Part shown: in pieces, positions 57,301 through 64,000 of the stretch
Layout of the letters: each line of letters opens with the position of its first letter
Numbering within the stretch: the stretch's first letter is position 1
NCBI RefSeq assembly: GCF_023204875.1
Contig: NZ_CP096247.1
Span: 1,984,001-2,048,000, forward strand
Origin: Prevotella sp. E15-22
Lineage (GTDB): Bacteria > Bacteroidota > Bacteroidia > Bacteroidales > Bacteroidaceae
Direction: 5' to 3'
DNA length: 64,000 nt
Notes under the pieces: generated by a model
The model's input: only the letters and a program-made list of their open reading frames with translations
Databases searched by the model: none
What the model was told of the DNA's origin: nothing
Made by a program: the position numbers and the translations under genes

Positions 57301-57673
57301 CAGCGTCAATTTTCGTAGCAGAACCGGTAAACATACGCTTATCCTGCTTAATCACACCTGTAACAACAACCTCGTCAATAAGTTTAGCATCAGAAACAAG
57401 CGTTACCTTCATGCCATTCTTAGGTGTAAGGCGTTGTGGTTTATAACCAATGTAACTAAACTCCAACTTTTTACCTGCTGGAACTGAAATAGTGAACTTA
57501 CCGTCAATGTCGGTAGTCAATCCCTGTGTACTGCCTGCCACCTTCACAGTGGCACCGATAATCGGTTCTCCGTCATCCTGCGAGACGACCGTACCCGAAA
57601 TCTTGTTCTGCGCTATTGTAACTCCCAATGAGAGGAATAGGCCTACCAAGAATGCTGTTAGTCTTTTCTCCAT
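54302..57673 (-). CDS. SusC/RagA-family TonB-dependent outer-membrane transporter
   Basis: 1123 residues. Signal peptide (FLVGLFLSLGVTIAQ), then the N-terminal carboxypeptidase-regulatory-like domain (ISGTVVSQDDGEPIIGATV, residues ~23-105), the TonB box/plug region (DEVVVTGVIKQDKRMF and VRGATSIYGNSKPLWVIDNV), and a long beta-barrel ending in a terminal aromatic strand (TATVRLAF). It imports substrate released by the surface peptidase with energy from TonB. First gene of the SusCD-metallopeptidase-DUF4302 operon, with a promoter about 110 nt upstream. Size is within the RagA range. Confidence 0.94.
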   Translation of the reverse strand: MEKRLTAFLVGLFLSLGVTIAQNKISGTVVSQDDGEPIIGATVKVAGSTQGLTTDIDGKFTISVPAGKKLEFSYIGYKPQRLTPKNGMKVTLVSDAKLIDEVVVTGVIKQDKRMFTGSATKIDADKAKLSGMADVSRSLEGRVAGVQVTNVSGAFGAAPKIRVRGATSIYGNSKPLWVIDNVIYEDNVDVSADELSSGDAKTLISSAVAGLNSDDIESFTILKDGSATSIYGARAMAGVIVITTKRGAKGRASVNYTGEFSTRLKPSYRDYNIMNSQEMMGVYKEMADKGWLQIETMANAQNTGVYGYMFQQLRKYDETSGKFGLINTEAARNAYLQEAEFRNTDWFDLLFSSAVTQNHSVSVSNGTEKSQTYLSMSLMNDPGQYVNRSKVRRYTFNANTSYDIRKNLTVKLAAQGSHRSQEAPGSLNQTTDVVTGEVKRDFDINPFSYALNTSRCLDPNINYTRFYTGFNIFDELEYNYNDISVNELMYRGEVEYKPIQTEENSLTLSGLISTRISHTRRHHNVMDKSNQANAYRAGVDATDDNSTVRDNNSLLFTDPEDDLALPVSILPNGGIKYQNDDVMRSYFYRAMAEYRGNFSDKHQINALAGTELSKVRRTANTWTGWGYRYDYGGITDTPYLWMKQMNLENTDYFSENFTQNNTLAFYGQLAYNLMQRYTINGTLRYEGTNRLGKATSSRWLPTWNVSASYDMTSEPFMQQFSSWLSQVKFRGSYSLTADTGPSWVTNATAIYKTRNRWRPTTATREPEIYIYQIANTELTFEKKHEFNIGVDLGFLNNRIALTADVYWRNNFDLIGQTFTQGGGGETFKYANVADMKSNGVELGLSTVNIQNAHFKWTSDLVYSKAKNEITNLKTAGRVVDLVTGTGYGVEGYPVRALFSYQFDGLTSEGLPKVINEKGVSTMGDVNFQETQDITKYLVYEGPTDPTWYGSFNNSFTYTFDKAGKLNLDVFITYSGGNVVRLDPVFRSSYSDLSALPRDFKNRWMAPGDELTTNIPVIASRNQLDRYGSTTLSQAYNAYNYSTARIAKGDFVRLKEVAITYTFPQQWVSKSGFLSNASVKLAATNLCLLYADKNLNGQDPEFVNSGGVASPISKQFTATVRLAF

Positions 57674-57786
57674 AAAATCTCAATAAATCTTTTCAATCTT
57701 TTACCGTTCTTATGTTTGTTTTTAAAATCTCTTAGTTTAAGGCCATTAAAAATGACACATTTCTACGTTTCTTTCAATTTGAGTTG

Positions 57787-57817
57787 CAAAAGTAATACAT
57801 TTTTTTATAAATTCAAC
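57787..57817 (-). promoter_or_regulatory. promoter of the SusC-led operon
   Basis: Reverse-strand TACTTTTG (57787-57794) with GTTG (57814-57817) 19 nt upstream in place of TTTG; leader of about 110 nt. Confidence 0.5.
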
Positions 57818-57960
57818 TTTTTTTTATTAAAAAACGCATTTAAAACGCATTTTTTTTACTTTTATCAACGAAATAGCAACAAAATCACACCAAATCGGCT
57901 ATTTTTGCAACAATTATGCAGAAATGACCTAAAGAAAACGACATGGTTGTCACAAACAAA

Positions 57961-57991
57961 AAAAAAGAGAATGTACTTGCATACATTCTCC
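57961..57991 (-). terminator. terminator of the infC-rpmI-rplT operon
   Basis: GAGAATGTA and TACATTCTC (57967-57990) form a 9-bp stem followed by a T-run on the reverse strand. Confidence 0.85.
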
Positions 57992-58015
57992 TTAAATCAT
58001 TCTAAATAGAATCTT

Positions 58016-58360
58016 TTACTTTACCTTCTCAACGATAGCCTTGAAAGCCTCGGGGTTGTTCAGAGCGAGGTCAGCGAGCACCTTACGGTTAATCTCGATA
58101 CCAGCCTTTGACAGAGCACCCATCAGCTTAGAATAGCTCATACCCTCCAGACGAGCGGCAGCGTTGATACGCTGAATCCACAGTGCGCGGAAGTTACGCT
58201 TCTTATTACGACGATCGCGATAAGCGTAGGTCAGACCCTTCTCCCAGGTATTCTTCGCTACTGTCCAAACATTCTTGCGGGCACCAAAGTAACCGCGAGT
58301 AAGTTTCAGGATTCTCTTACGTTTTGCTCTTGATGCAACGTGATTTACTGATCTTGGCAT
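58016..58360 (-). CDS. rplT: 50S ribosomal protein L20
   Basis: 114 residues. [38 protein letters not shown] and [17 protein letters not shown] are conserved L20 sequence; the basic N-terminus binds 23S rRNA and the protein is needed for early 50S assembly. It is last in infC-rpmI-rplT, the standard bacterial order, with a strong terminator behind it. No autoregulatory L20 leader was recognised. Confidence 0.97.
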   Translation of the reverse strand: MPRSVNHVASRAKRKRILKLTRGYFGARKNVWTVAKNTWEKGLTYAYRDRRNKKRNFRALWIQRINAAARLEGMSYSKLMGALSKAGIEINRKVLADLALNNPEAFKAIVEKVK

Positions 58361-58396
58361 AGTTTCTTTACTTTAAATGTTAGACAATAGGGTTAA

Positions 58397-58594
58397 TTAA
58401 CGGAGACACAACAGGTCACGAACCTGCTTCATATTGGTCTGATCAACGATTGTTGAACCAACCAAGTTACGCTTCTGCTTCTTAGTCTTCTTAGTCAGAA
58501 TGTGACTGTGGTAAGCGTGGTGTCTCTTAACCTTACCTGTACCGGTGAATGAGAATCTCTTCTTGGCACCGGAATTTGTCTTTACTTTTGGCAT
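58397..58594 (-). CDS. rpmI: 50S ribosomal protein L35
   Basis: 65 residues, very basic, with the family pattern [20 protein letters not shown] and [14 protein letters not shown] and a Lys/Arg-rich end. It belongs to the large ribosomal subunit. Gap to infC is about 80 nt, to rplT 36 nt, so it is the middle gene of this translation operon. Confidence 0.97.
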   Translation of the reverse strand: MPKVKTNSGAKKRFSFTGTGKVKRHHAYHSHILTKKTKKQKRNLVGSTIVDQTNMKQVRDLLCLR

Positions 58595-58675
58595 TGTTTT
58601 TAAAATTTAAAATTGTTATTAATAATCGGCAGCTACGCATATACCGGGCGCGCCACCTTCTTTTTCTTTTTATTA

Positions 58676-59368
58676 TTACTCGTCAGTCTCAGTCAACTTT
58701 TTCAGTGCATCGGCACTAATCTTGGCATTTGCAAACAACCCACCATTTGCGGGTGTTTCCACATCAACCTCTGCCTGAGATTTCTGGCTCTTCTGTTCTG
58801 CTTCAATAGCTTCACGGTCACGAGCCTGCTGACTCTTCTTTGCCACACCAGCTTTCTTAGGAGCCAGATAAAGGAACATCTTCTTTCCTTCAAGGCTTGG
58901 CATTGACTCAACCTTACCAACTTCTTCCAAGTCGTTTGCGAAACGCAGCAACAGCACCTCGCCTTGTTCCTTAAACAGGATGCTTCGACCACGGAAGAAC
59001 ACATACGCACGAACCTTATTACCTTCCTCAAGGAATTCCTTTGCGTGCTTCAGTTTAAACTGATAGTCATGCTCATCGGTCTGAGGTCCGAAACGAATTT
59101 CCTTCACCTCCACCTTCACCTGCTTGGCTTTCATTTCCTTTGCACGTTTCTTCTGCTGGTAGAGGAACTTAGAGTAGTCAATGAGACGACACACAGGAGG
59201 ATTAGCATTAGGCGAAATCTCCACAAGGTCAACACCCTGCTGACGAGCCATATCCAATGCTTCTCTTGTAGGCATCACCGTGGATCCGCTCTCGCCTACA
59301 ATGCGGACCTCTCGTACACGAATCTGTTCGTTAACGCGGTATTGGTTCTGTTTCTTGTCTGTCTTCAT
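58676..59368 (-). CDS. infC: translation initiation factor IF-3
   Basis: 230 residues from an ordinary ATG, unlike the AUU start known from enterobacteria. N-terminal domain: [19 protein letters not shown] and [20 protein letters not shown]; linker [21 protein letters not shown]-terminal domain: [20 protein letters not shown] and [14 protein letters not shown] charged extension of ~40 residues follows the core ([20 protein letters not shown]), longer than in most bacteria. IF-3 controls start codon choice and subunit separation. thrS is not upstream here; the divergent aroB is. Confidence 0.95.
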   Translation of the reverse strand: MKTDKKQNQYRVNEQIRVREVRIVGESGSTVMPTREALDMARQQGVDLVEISPNANPPVCRLIDYSKFLYQQKKRAKEMKAKQVKVEVKEIRFGPQTDEHDYQFKLKHAKEFLEEGNKVRAYVFFRGRSILFKEQGEVLLLRFANDLEEVGKVESMPSLEGKKMFLYLAPKKAGVAKKSQQARDREAIEAEQKSQKSQAEVDVETPANGGLFANAKISADALKKLTETDE

Positions 59369-59393
59369 TAAGCTATTTTAAGCAAATCGGCTG

Positions 59394-59424
59394 CAAAGGT
59401 ACAACAAATCAGCGAAATAGCAAA
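59394..59424 (-). promoter_or_regulatory. promoter of infC-rpmI-rplT
   Basis: Reverse-strand TTTG (59421-59424) and TACCTTTG (59394-59401), spacer 19 nt; leader about 20 nt. Confidence 0.7.
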
Positions 59425-59465
59425 ACTTTTTGACCTATTTTTTTCCATTATATAAAAAAAAGGTG

Positions 59466-59473
59466 TACCTTTG
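59466..59473 (+). promoter_or_regulatory. -7 element of aroB
   Basis: TACCTTTG, whose position rules out the in-frame ATG at 59471 as a start and supports 59498. The -33 is only a T-run. Confidence 0.5.
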
Positions 59474-59497
59474 CACATACAAAACGAGACATTAACA

Positions 59498-60550
59498 ATG
59501 GAGAAGCAGAAAGTCATCATCAGCGAGGCACTAGAGTCAGAGCTCAGTAAGGCCATTGCCATGTGCAGCAAAGATCGTCTATTCATTTTAACAGACGAGA
59601 CCACCGAGCAATTATGCCTGCCCGTTATCAAGAACTATAGCGCCATCAAGGATGCCGAGATTATTACCATCGAAGCCGGCGACACACACAAAGATCTCGA
59701 GTCTATTAGTCATGTATGGGGCGAACTGCAACGAAAGGGTGCCACCCGTCACTCACTCATGATTAATTTAGGCGGTGGCATGGTCACTGACTTAGGTGGT
59801 TTTGCAGCCTCAACCTTCAAGCGTGGCATCTCCTTTATCAACATTCCCACTACCCTACTCTCAATGGTTGATGCATCCGTAGGTGGCAAAACGGGTATCA
59901 ACTTCGGTGGGTTAAAGAATGAGATTGGCGTCTTTAACAATGCAAACTGCGTGATTCTCGACACCATTTTTCTCCAGACGCTTGACGAAGAGAACATACT
60001 CTCTGGCTATGCAGAGATGCTAAAGCATGGTCTCATTTCAACAGAATCACATTGGGCCGAGTTGATGAACTTTGACATTGACAAGCCTGACTTCAAAGAA
60101 TTGGGACAGTTAGTAGCAAAAAGCGTGCAGGTAAAAGAACATATTGTTACTGAGGATCCAACAGAGAAGGGCATTCGAAAGGCATTAAACCTTGGACACA
60201 CCGTAGGACACGCTTTCGAATCGCTAGCCCTGCAACGCAAGCCTGTCCTTCATGGTTATGCAGTGGCATGGGGATTAATCTGTGAACTTTATCTGAGTGT
60301 GGCAAAAACAGGATTCCCTGTTGACAAGATGCGACAGATGACGCGCTATATCTTTGAGCGTTATGGAAGAATGCCCATTACATGCGACGATTACCCCACG
60401 CTTTTGGAATTGATGACACACGACAAAAAGAACACAGGCAATGCCATCAATTTCACGTTACTTGGCGGCATTGGAGATATCCGCATTAACCAAACAGCAA
60501 CAAAAGAAGAGATAGAAGAAGCATTAGATTTCTATCGCGAGGGTTGCTAA
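59498..60550 (+). CDS. aroB: 3-dehydroquinate synthase
   Basis: 350 residues from MEKQKVIISEALE at 59498. The enzyme converts DAHP to dehydroquinate with NAD in the shikimate pathway. Marks: INLGGGMVTDLGGFAAST, NIPTTLLSMVDASVGGKTG, IDTIFLQTL-like metal region, and LNLGHTVGHAFE with zinc-binding His. The last 27 nt overlap the 3' end of the reverse menE gene. Single gene with its own promoter, divergent from infC. Confidence 0.94.
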   Translation: MEKQKVIISEALESELSKAIAMCSKDRLFILTDETTEQLCLPVIKNYSAIKDAEIITIEAGDTHKDLESISHVWGELQRKGATRHSLMINLGGGMVTDLGGFAASTFKRGISFINIPTTLLSMVDASVGGKTGINFGGLKNEIGVFNNANCVILDTIFLQTLDEENILSGYAEMLKHGLISTESHWAELMNFDIDKPDFKELGQLVAKSVQVKEHIVTEDPTEKGIRKALNLGHTVGHAFESLALQRKPVLHGYAVAWGLICELYLSVAKTGFPVDKMRQMTRYIFERYGRMPITCDDYPTLLELMTHDKKNTGNAINFTLLGGIGDIRINQTATKEEIEEALDFYREGC

Positions 60551-61492
60551 GCGCTCCGCTTCCCTACGAGCAGGCTTTCCCGTTTCTGTCATCGGCAAAG
60601 AATCAACATGCAAATAGCTACGCGGCTGCCAGTATTTTGGTAATACCCGTTGACAGACATCTCGCACAAAACACATATCATTCGATTCGGTGAGCAAGAC
60701 AACTTGTTCACCAAATTTTTTGTCTGCCCGCTTCGTAATCACGAATGCCGTTGAGATATGAGGCCGTAGTATCCTTTCCACCTCCTCTATTTGGATTTTA
60801 ATACCACCAGAACAAATAACATTATCCTTACGTCCAAGGATACGGAACCCTTTATCCGACAGCTCTGCTATATCGTTGGTTACCAATGGCCCATCATGTA
60901 CTGCAGGTGCATCAATAACAAGACACCCATCTTCCGTTAGCGAAAGCATTACACCCTCAAAAGGCATGTACCATTCACTCGCTTCATCCCCATTCAGTCG
61001 ACGCAAAGCGACATGCGAAAGAGTCTCCGTCATGCCATACGTGCTCCACACAGCATTTGGAAATGATCTTAGTTTTTCCGCCAACTCATCATCGATTGCG
61101 CCACCCCCAATAATCAAATGTCGTATAGCCATCAGTCGACGACGTCCATCCTCAGTTAGCAGAAGATTATACACCTGCATTGGTACCATTGCCGCAAAAT
61201 TAATATCGCCATCCCACGAAGGACATCCACAAGGTGCAATGCTCACCAGACGTAATCCACGAACCAACGAGCGAACAACCATCATCTTACCAGCGATATA
61301 ATCGAGCGACATACAAAGCAACGCCGTATCACCAGGCTTCAGTCCTAAGAAATCACACGTGATACGCGCCGAAGCCTCCATGCGCCGTTTTTCCACAAGC
61401 ATCGGCTTTGGTTTTCCCGTAGAGCCACTGGTGTGTACCAGCACCGTAGGACTATCACTATGCCACTCGGCTAAGAATTCCTCGAGATCCAT
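60524..61492 (-). CDS. menE: o-succinylbenzoate-CoA ligase (short form)
   Basis: 322 residues, shorter than the ~450-residue enzymes in Bacillus or E. coli. The ATP-binding P-loop is VLVHTSGSTGKPKPMLVEK right at the N-terminus; WSTYGMTETLSHVALR and LGRKDNVICSGGIKIQIEEV are the other conserved parts of adenylating enzymes; LPMTETGKPARRE supplies the C-terminal catalytic Lys. It activates o-succinylbenzoate with CoA in menaquinone synthesis. It starts within menC's last codons (22-nt overlap) and its end overlaps aroB. Confidence 0.85.
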   Translation of the reverse strand: MDLEEFLAEWHSDSPTVLVHTSGSTGKPKPMLVEKRRMEASARITCDFLGLKPGDTALLCMSLDYIAGKMMVVRSLVRGLRLVSIAPCGCPSWDGDINFAAMVPMQVYNLLLTEDGRRRLMAIRHLIIGGGAIDDELAEKLRSFPNAVWSTYGMTETLSHVALRRLNGDEASEWYMPFEGVMLSLTEDGCLVIDAPAVHDGPLVTNDIAELSDKGFRILGRKDNVICSGGIKIQIEEVERILRPHISTAFVITKRADKKFGEQVVLLTESNDMCFVRDVCQRVLPKYWQPRSYLHVDSLPMTETGKPARREAERLATLAIEI

Positions 61493-62496
61493 AGCTTATC
61501 CCCCCTAATCTCCAGCGGCATAGGAATATTATCTGTAAAAAGCTGACCAGTTCCCAAGCCCTGAGGAAAAGTAATCTCATCACCATATACCTCGCTACAG
61601 AACTGTGCAATGGCATTCAATCCTACATTACTCTCCAAGGCAGAGGTAATCCAAGAACCGATACCCTCCTCACGAGCAATATCGATCCATTCCCGACAGC
61701 CCATCATTCCACCATGCAAAGAAGGCTTCAACACAATATAAGCCGGCTTGATGATACGCAACATCTGGCGTTTAATCTCAGGATCGTTTACTCCAATAAG
61801 TTCCTCATCAAGTGCAATAGACAATGGAGCGTCACGACAGAGTTCTGCCATCTTAGCCCACTGCTTTTGCTTAATTGGCTGTTCTATGCTATGAATAGCA
61901 TACTGCGACAACAACTCCAAGCGATAGAGCGCATCCTCAGGTTTAAAGCCGCCATTTGCATCGAGTCTCAACTCCACCTCATGGTGCGAGAAACGTTCAC
62001 GAATACGCTTCACCAAGTCAAACTCATGCTCAAAGTCAATGGCACCCACTTTCAGCTTTACGCAATGGAAGCCCTGTGCCAGTTTATCCTCCATGCGCTG
62101 AAGCATCTCTTCATAAGATCCCATCCACACCAATCCATTGATAGGAATACCTTGAACGCCATGTGCAAAAGGTGTATCAAACAGAAGACAGCCTCGACGC
62201 AGGTTCAGCATAGCCGTCTCAAGTCCAAAGAGCATCGATGGGTAGTCGCGCAAATCCTCATAAGGAATCTCACCCGTCTGCTCCACCTGACGACAGAAAT
62301 CACCCAACACCTTATTATATATATAAGGCTCCAAGGCATCACAACTCAGGTCAGGCAACGGGGCACACTCACCCATTCCGACAGAAGAGCCATCGGACAT
62401 GCGAACCAGCCATATACGACGTTCCGTATAGACACCACGGCTTGTGCCTGCAGGTTGCTTAAAATGGAGTACACGCTCCTCGACGTCTATCTTCAT
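61471..62496 (-). CDS. menC: o-succinylbenzoate synthase
   Basis: 341 residues, enolase superfamily dehydratase of the menaquinone pathway. [15 protein letters not shown] has the catalytic Lys (KxK), LRLDANGGF and IEQPIKQ the metal-binding Asp/Glu, and IALDEELIG and [16 protein letters not shown] the remaining ligands and second Lys. It starts inside the 3' end of menB (4-nt overlap), giving the order menB-menC-menE. Confidence 0.9.
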   Translation of the reverse strand: MKIDVEERVLHFKQPAGTSRGVYTERRIWLVRMSDGSSVGMGECAPLPDLSCDALEPYIYNKVLGDFCRQVEQTGEIPYEDLRDYPSMLFGLETAMLNLRRGCLLFDTPFAHGVQGIPINGLVWMGSYEEMLQRMEDKLAQGFHCVKLKVGAIDFEHEFDLVKRIRERFSHHEVELRLDANGGFKPEDALYRLELLSQYAIHSIEQPIKQKQWAKMAELCRDAPLSIALDEELIGVNDPEIKRQMLRIIKPAYIVLKPSLHGGMMGCREWIDIAREEGIGSWITSALESNVGLNAIAQFCSEVYGDEITFPQGLGTGQLFTDNIPMPLEIRGDKLWISRNS

Positions 62497-63350
62497 GGAA
62501 TCTTAGGATACTGATCGAAATTAGGCTTACGCTTTTCAAGGAATGCCTTACCGCCCTCTTGCGCTTCGTCCAAGAAGTAATAAAGCATGGTGCAATCGCC
62601 AGCCAGTTGCTGAATACCTGCCTGTCCGTCAAGCTCTGCATTCAGTCCAGCCTTGATCATACGCAGTGCTATAGGCGAACGCTCCATCATCGTTTCCGCC
62701 CAGTTCACACACTCATCCTCCAGTTGTTCAATAGGCACCACCTTATTCACCATGCCCATCTCCTCGGCCTCCTTAGCAGAGTACTGTCGACACATGAACC
62801 AGATTTCGCGCGCCTTCTTCTGTCCCACGATGCGAGCCAGATACGAAGAGCCGAAGCCTGCATCAAACGAACCTACTTTAGGTCCCGTTTGTCCAAAGAT
62901 GGCATTCTCAGAAGCAATGGTCAGGTCACATACAAGATGAAGCACATGACCACCACCAATGGCATAACCGTTCACCATGGCAATAACAGGCTTAGGCAGA
63001 CGACGAATCTGCATCTGTACATCAAGCACAGATAGACGAGGCACGCCCTCATCATCAATATAGCCACCACGCCCCTTCACATGCATATCGCCACCAGAAC
63101 AGAAAGCATGCTTCACATCAGCCAGTGTTTTTCCCTCAGGCACTTCACTCATAGCGCCCGTCAGCAGCACCACACGAATGCGCTGCAACTCACGACACAT
63201 AGCAAAAGCCTGACTCAGTTCCAGCGTTGTCTTTGGCGTAAAAGCATTGCGGTAGCGCGAGCGATTGATGGTTATCTTCGCAATACCATTATACTCTTCG
63301 AAGAGGATCTCCTCGAACTTACGAATCTCTTTCCATTCTCTTTGTGCCAT
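62493..63350 (-). CDS. menB: 1,4-dihydroxy-2-naphthoyl-CoA synthase
   Basis: 285 residues, crotonase fold. [34 protein letters not shown] (oxyanion hole), [19 protein letters not shown] and [19 protein letters not shown] are characteristic of MenB, which closes the naphthoate ring. It starts 23 nt after greA, so transcription may come from the greA promoter. menF and menD, often just upstream in Bacteroidota, are absent here. Confidence 0.94.
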   Translation of the reverse strand: MAQREWKEIRKFEEILFEEYNGIAKITINRSRYRNAFTPKTTLELSQAFAMCRELQRIRVVLLTGAMSEVPEGKTLADVKHAFCSGGDMHVKGRGGYIDDEGVPRLSVLDVQMQIRRLPKPVIAMVNGYAIGGGHVLHLVCDLTIASENAIFGQTGPKVGSFDAGFGSSYLARIVGQKKAREIWFMCRQYSAKEAEEMGMVNKVVPIEQLEDECVNWAETMMERSPIALRMIKAGLNAELDGQAGIQQLAGDCTMLYYFLDEAQEGGKAFLEKRKPNFDQYPKIP

Positions 63351-63373
63351 ATCTTTATTCTTTCTTTATTTCA

Positions 63374-63838
63374 TTACAACGTGATACCCTCAATGCGCAA
63401 CTTCATCAGACCCGCAGGTACGCGCACCTCCACCACATCACCAACACCCTTGCCCAGCAAAGCCTGAGCAATGGGCGACTTAATAGAGATTTTCCCTTCA
63501 CGGAGGTTTGCCTCATGAGGACTTACGATGGTGTAAGACATGCGACTATTCGTATTCATGTTCGTCATTTCCACCTTACACAACAGGCCCACACTACCAT
63601 CACCAAGCAGAGACTTATTGATGACACGTGCATTTTCCAGGACCCTTTGACGAAAACGTATCTGACTCAGCAAGCGTCCCTGTTCACGCTTAGCCGCATG
63701 ATATTCAAAGTTCTCACTGAGGTCACCTTTGTCGCGAGCCTCAGCTATTGCATCTCTCACCTGTGGCAGTTCCACCGTTTCCAGGTGATGAAGTTCAGCC
63801 ACGAGCTTGTCGTAGCCTTCTTGTGACATATATTCCAT
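63374..63838 (-). CDS. greA: transcription elongation factor GreA
   Basis: 154 residues: coiled-coil N-terminal domain (MSQEGYDKLVAELHHLE, then AIAEARDKGDLSENFEYHAA with the acidic tip that enters the polymerase secondary channel) and a FKBP-like C-terminal domain (ISIKSPIAQALLGKGVGDV). It rescues backtracked RNA polymerase. It is the first gene of the reverse greA-menB-menC-menE run, with a weak -7 (reverse TAATTTTG at 63871-63878). Confidence 0.95.
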   Translation of the reverse strand: MEYMSQEGYDKLVAELHHLETVELPQVRDAIAEARDKGDLSENFEYHAAKREQGRLLSQIRFRQRVLENARVINKSLLGDGSVGLLCKVEMTNMNTNSRMSYTIVSPHEANLREGKISIKSPIAQALLGKGVGDVVEVRVPAGLMKLRIEGITL

Positions 63839-63906
63839 AACGTATCTTATATGCTGTTTTAAAGACGATGCAAAATTAGCAAAAAAAAAGCAATTCCAAC
63901 TACATA

Positions 63907-63938
63907 TTTGGAAGATTCGCAGAAAGTTTGTATCTTTG
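63907..63938 (+). promoter_or_regulatory. promoter of the gene starting at 63960
   Basis: TTTG at 63907-63910 and TATCTTTG at 63931-63938, spacer 20 nt, divergent from greA. Confidence 0.7.
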
Positions 63939-63959
63939 CACCAAAATCTTATCTACGCT

Positions 63960-64000
63960 ATGCTTCAAATACGCTGCAAGAACAACAACGTCACAAAGAG
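63960..64000 (+). CDS. start of a probable nucleoside kinase (uridine kinase-like), 3' truncated by window edge
   Basis: Only 13 codons are visible from the ATG at 63960 (MLQIRCKNNNVTK). This matches the opening of the Bacteroidota nucleoside kinase that begins with a TGS-like domain and is often encoded divergently from greA. A good promoter lies 22 nt upstream. The identification rests on a short N-terminus and gene order, so it is tentative. Confidence 0.5.
   Translation, partial: MLQIRCKNNNVTK

Larger units (their letters stand above)
57674..58015. other. non-coding region between SusC and rplT
   Basis: About 340 nt, extremely AT-rich with long homopolymer runs. It contains the SusC promoter near 57787-57817 and the rplT terminator near 57961-57990. 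I saw no other gene or structured element. Confidence 0.6.

Noticed and set aside
58361..59368. L20- or IF3-type autoregulatory leader
   Set aside because: The infC leader is only about 20 nt and the spaces before rpmI and rplT are too short and lack an obvious pseudoknot.
61714..62514. 266-codon open frame opposite menC
   Set aside because: Shadow of menC; no motif and unusual His/Gln-rich composition.

Overview
The window looks like the chromosome of a Bacteroidales bacterium, most likely Prevotellaceae (Prevotella/Segatella-like). Support comes from many promoters of the Bacteroidota type (TTTG, 19-20 nt, TANNTTTG), a SusC/SusD pair, secreted proteins with type IX-secretion-like C-termini ending in Lys, a type III glutamine synthetase, a menaquinone (men) cluster, RNase Y, and several protein families typical of this order. 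No plasmid, phage or integrative element was recognised. The only mobile DNA is a decayed IS3-family transposase 3' end near 8.1-8.4 kb.

Layout. 0-5.9 kb: AT-rich surface-polysaccharide cluster (glycosyltransferases, flippase, acyltransferase). 6.0-7.9 kb: secreted CotH-like protein. 8.1-9.2 kb: IS3 remnant, an array of five 22-bp units (conserved GTTTC/GAAAC arms with variable 7-nt loops), and a small four-Cys protein. 9.3-12.5 kb: glnN and cysE. 12.5-18.6 kb: reverse operon of a three-domain protein (GT2, DUF4922/HIT-like, SpoIID) and two AmpG-like transporters. 18.7-24.1 kb: rlmN, pdxA, a sigma-54 activator fused in frame to an LptE lipoprotein, a TPR-like protein, secG, tRNA-His. 24.1-35.2 kb: large glycosyltransferase region in several transcription units. 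35.3-37.9 kb: two small proteins and aspS. 38.0-41.4 kb: divergent GH43/GH105 pair. 41.5-44.8 kb: DUF1573 protein, and reverse rny, zapA, coiled-coil protein and a conserved unknown. 44.9-45.8 kb: rfbA. 45.8-57.7 kb: M6 protease, T9SS-type protein, DUF4302 lipoprotein, zinc metallopeptidase lipoprotein, SusD and SusC, which read as a peptide/protein-acquisition locus. 58.0-59.4 kb: infC-rpmI-rplT. 59.5-63.8 kb: aroB, then greA-menB-menC-menE on the reverse strand. The window closes with the start of a probable nucleoside kinase gene.

The items most worth following up are: (1) the 22-bp hairpin array at 8553-8660 next to the four-Cys protein; (2) the GT2-DUF4922-SpoIID protein with two AmpG-like permeases, which suggests an uncharacterised cell-wall sugar salvage or remodelling pathway; (3) the sigma-54 activator/LptE fusion; and (4) a 7-bp tandem repeat inserted in frame near the active site of glnN. 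Family assignments come from reading motifs by eye, with no database search; boundaries and promoter calls are also by eye.
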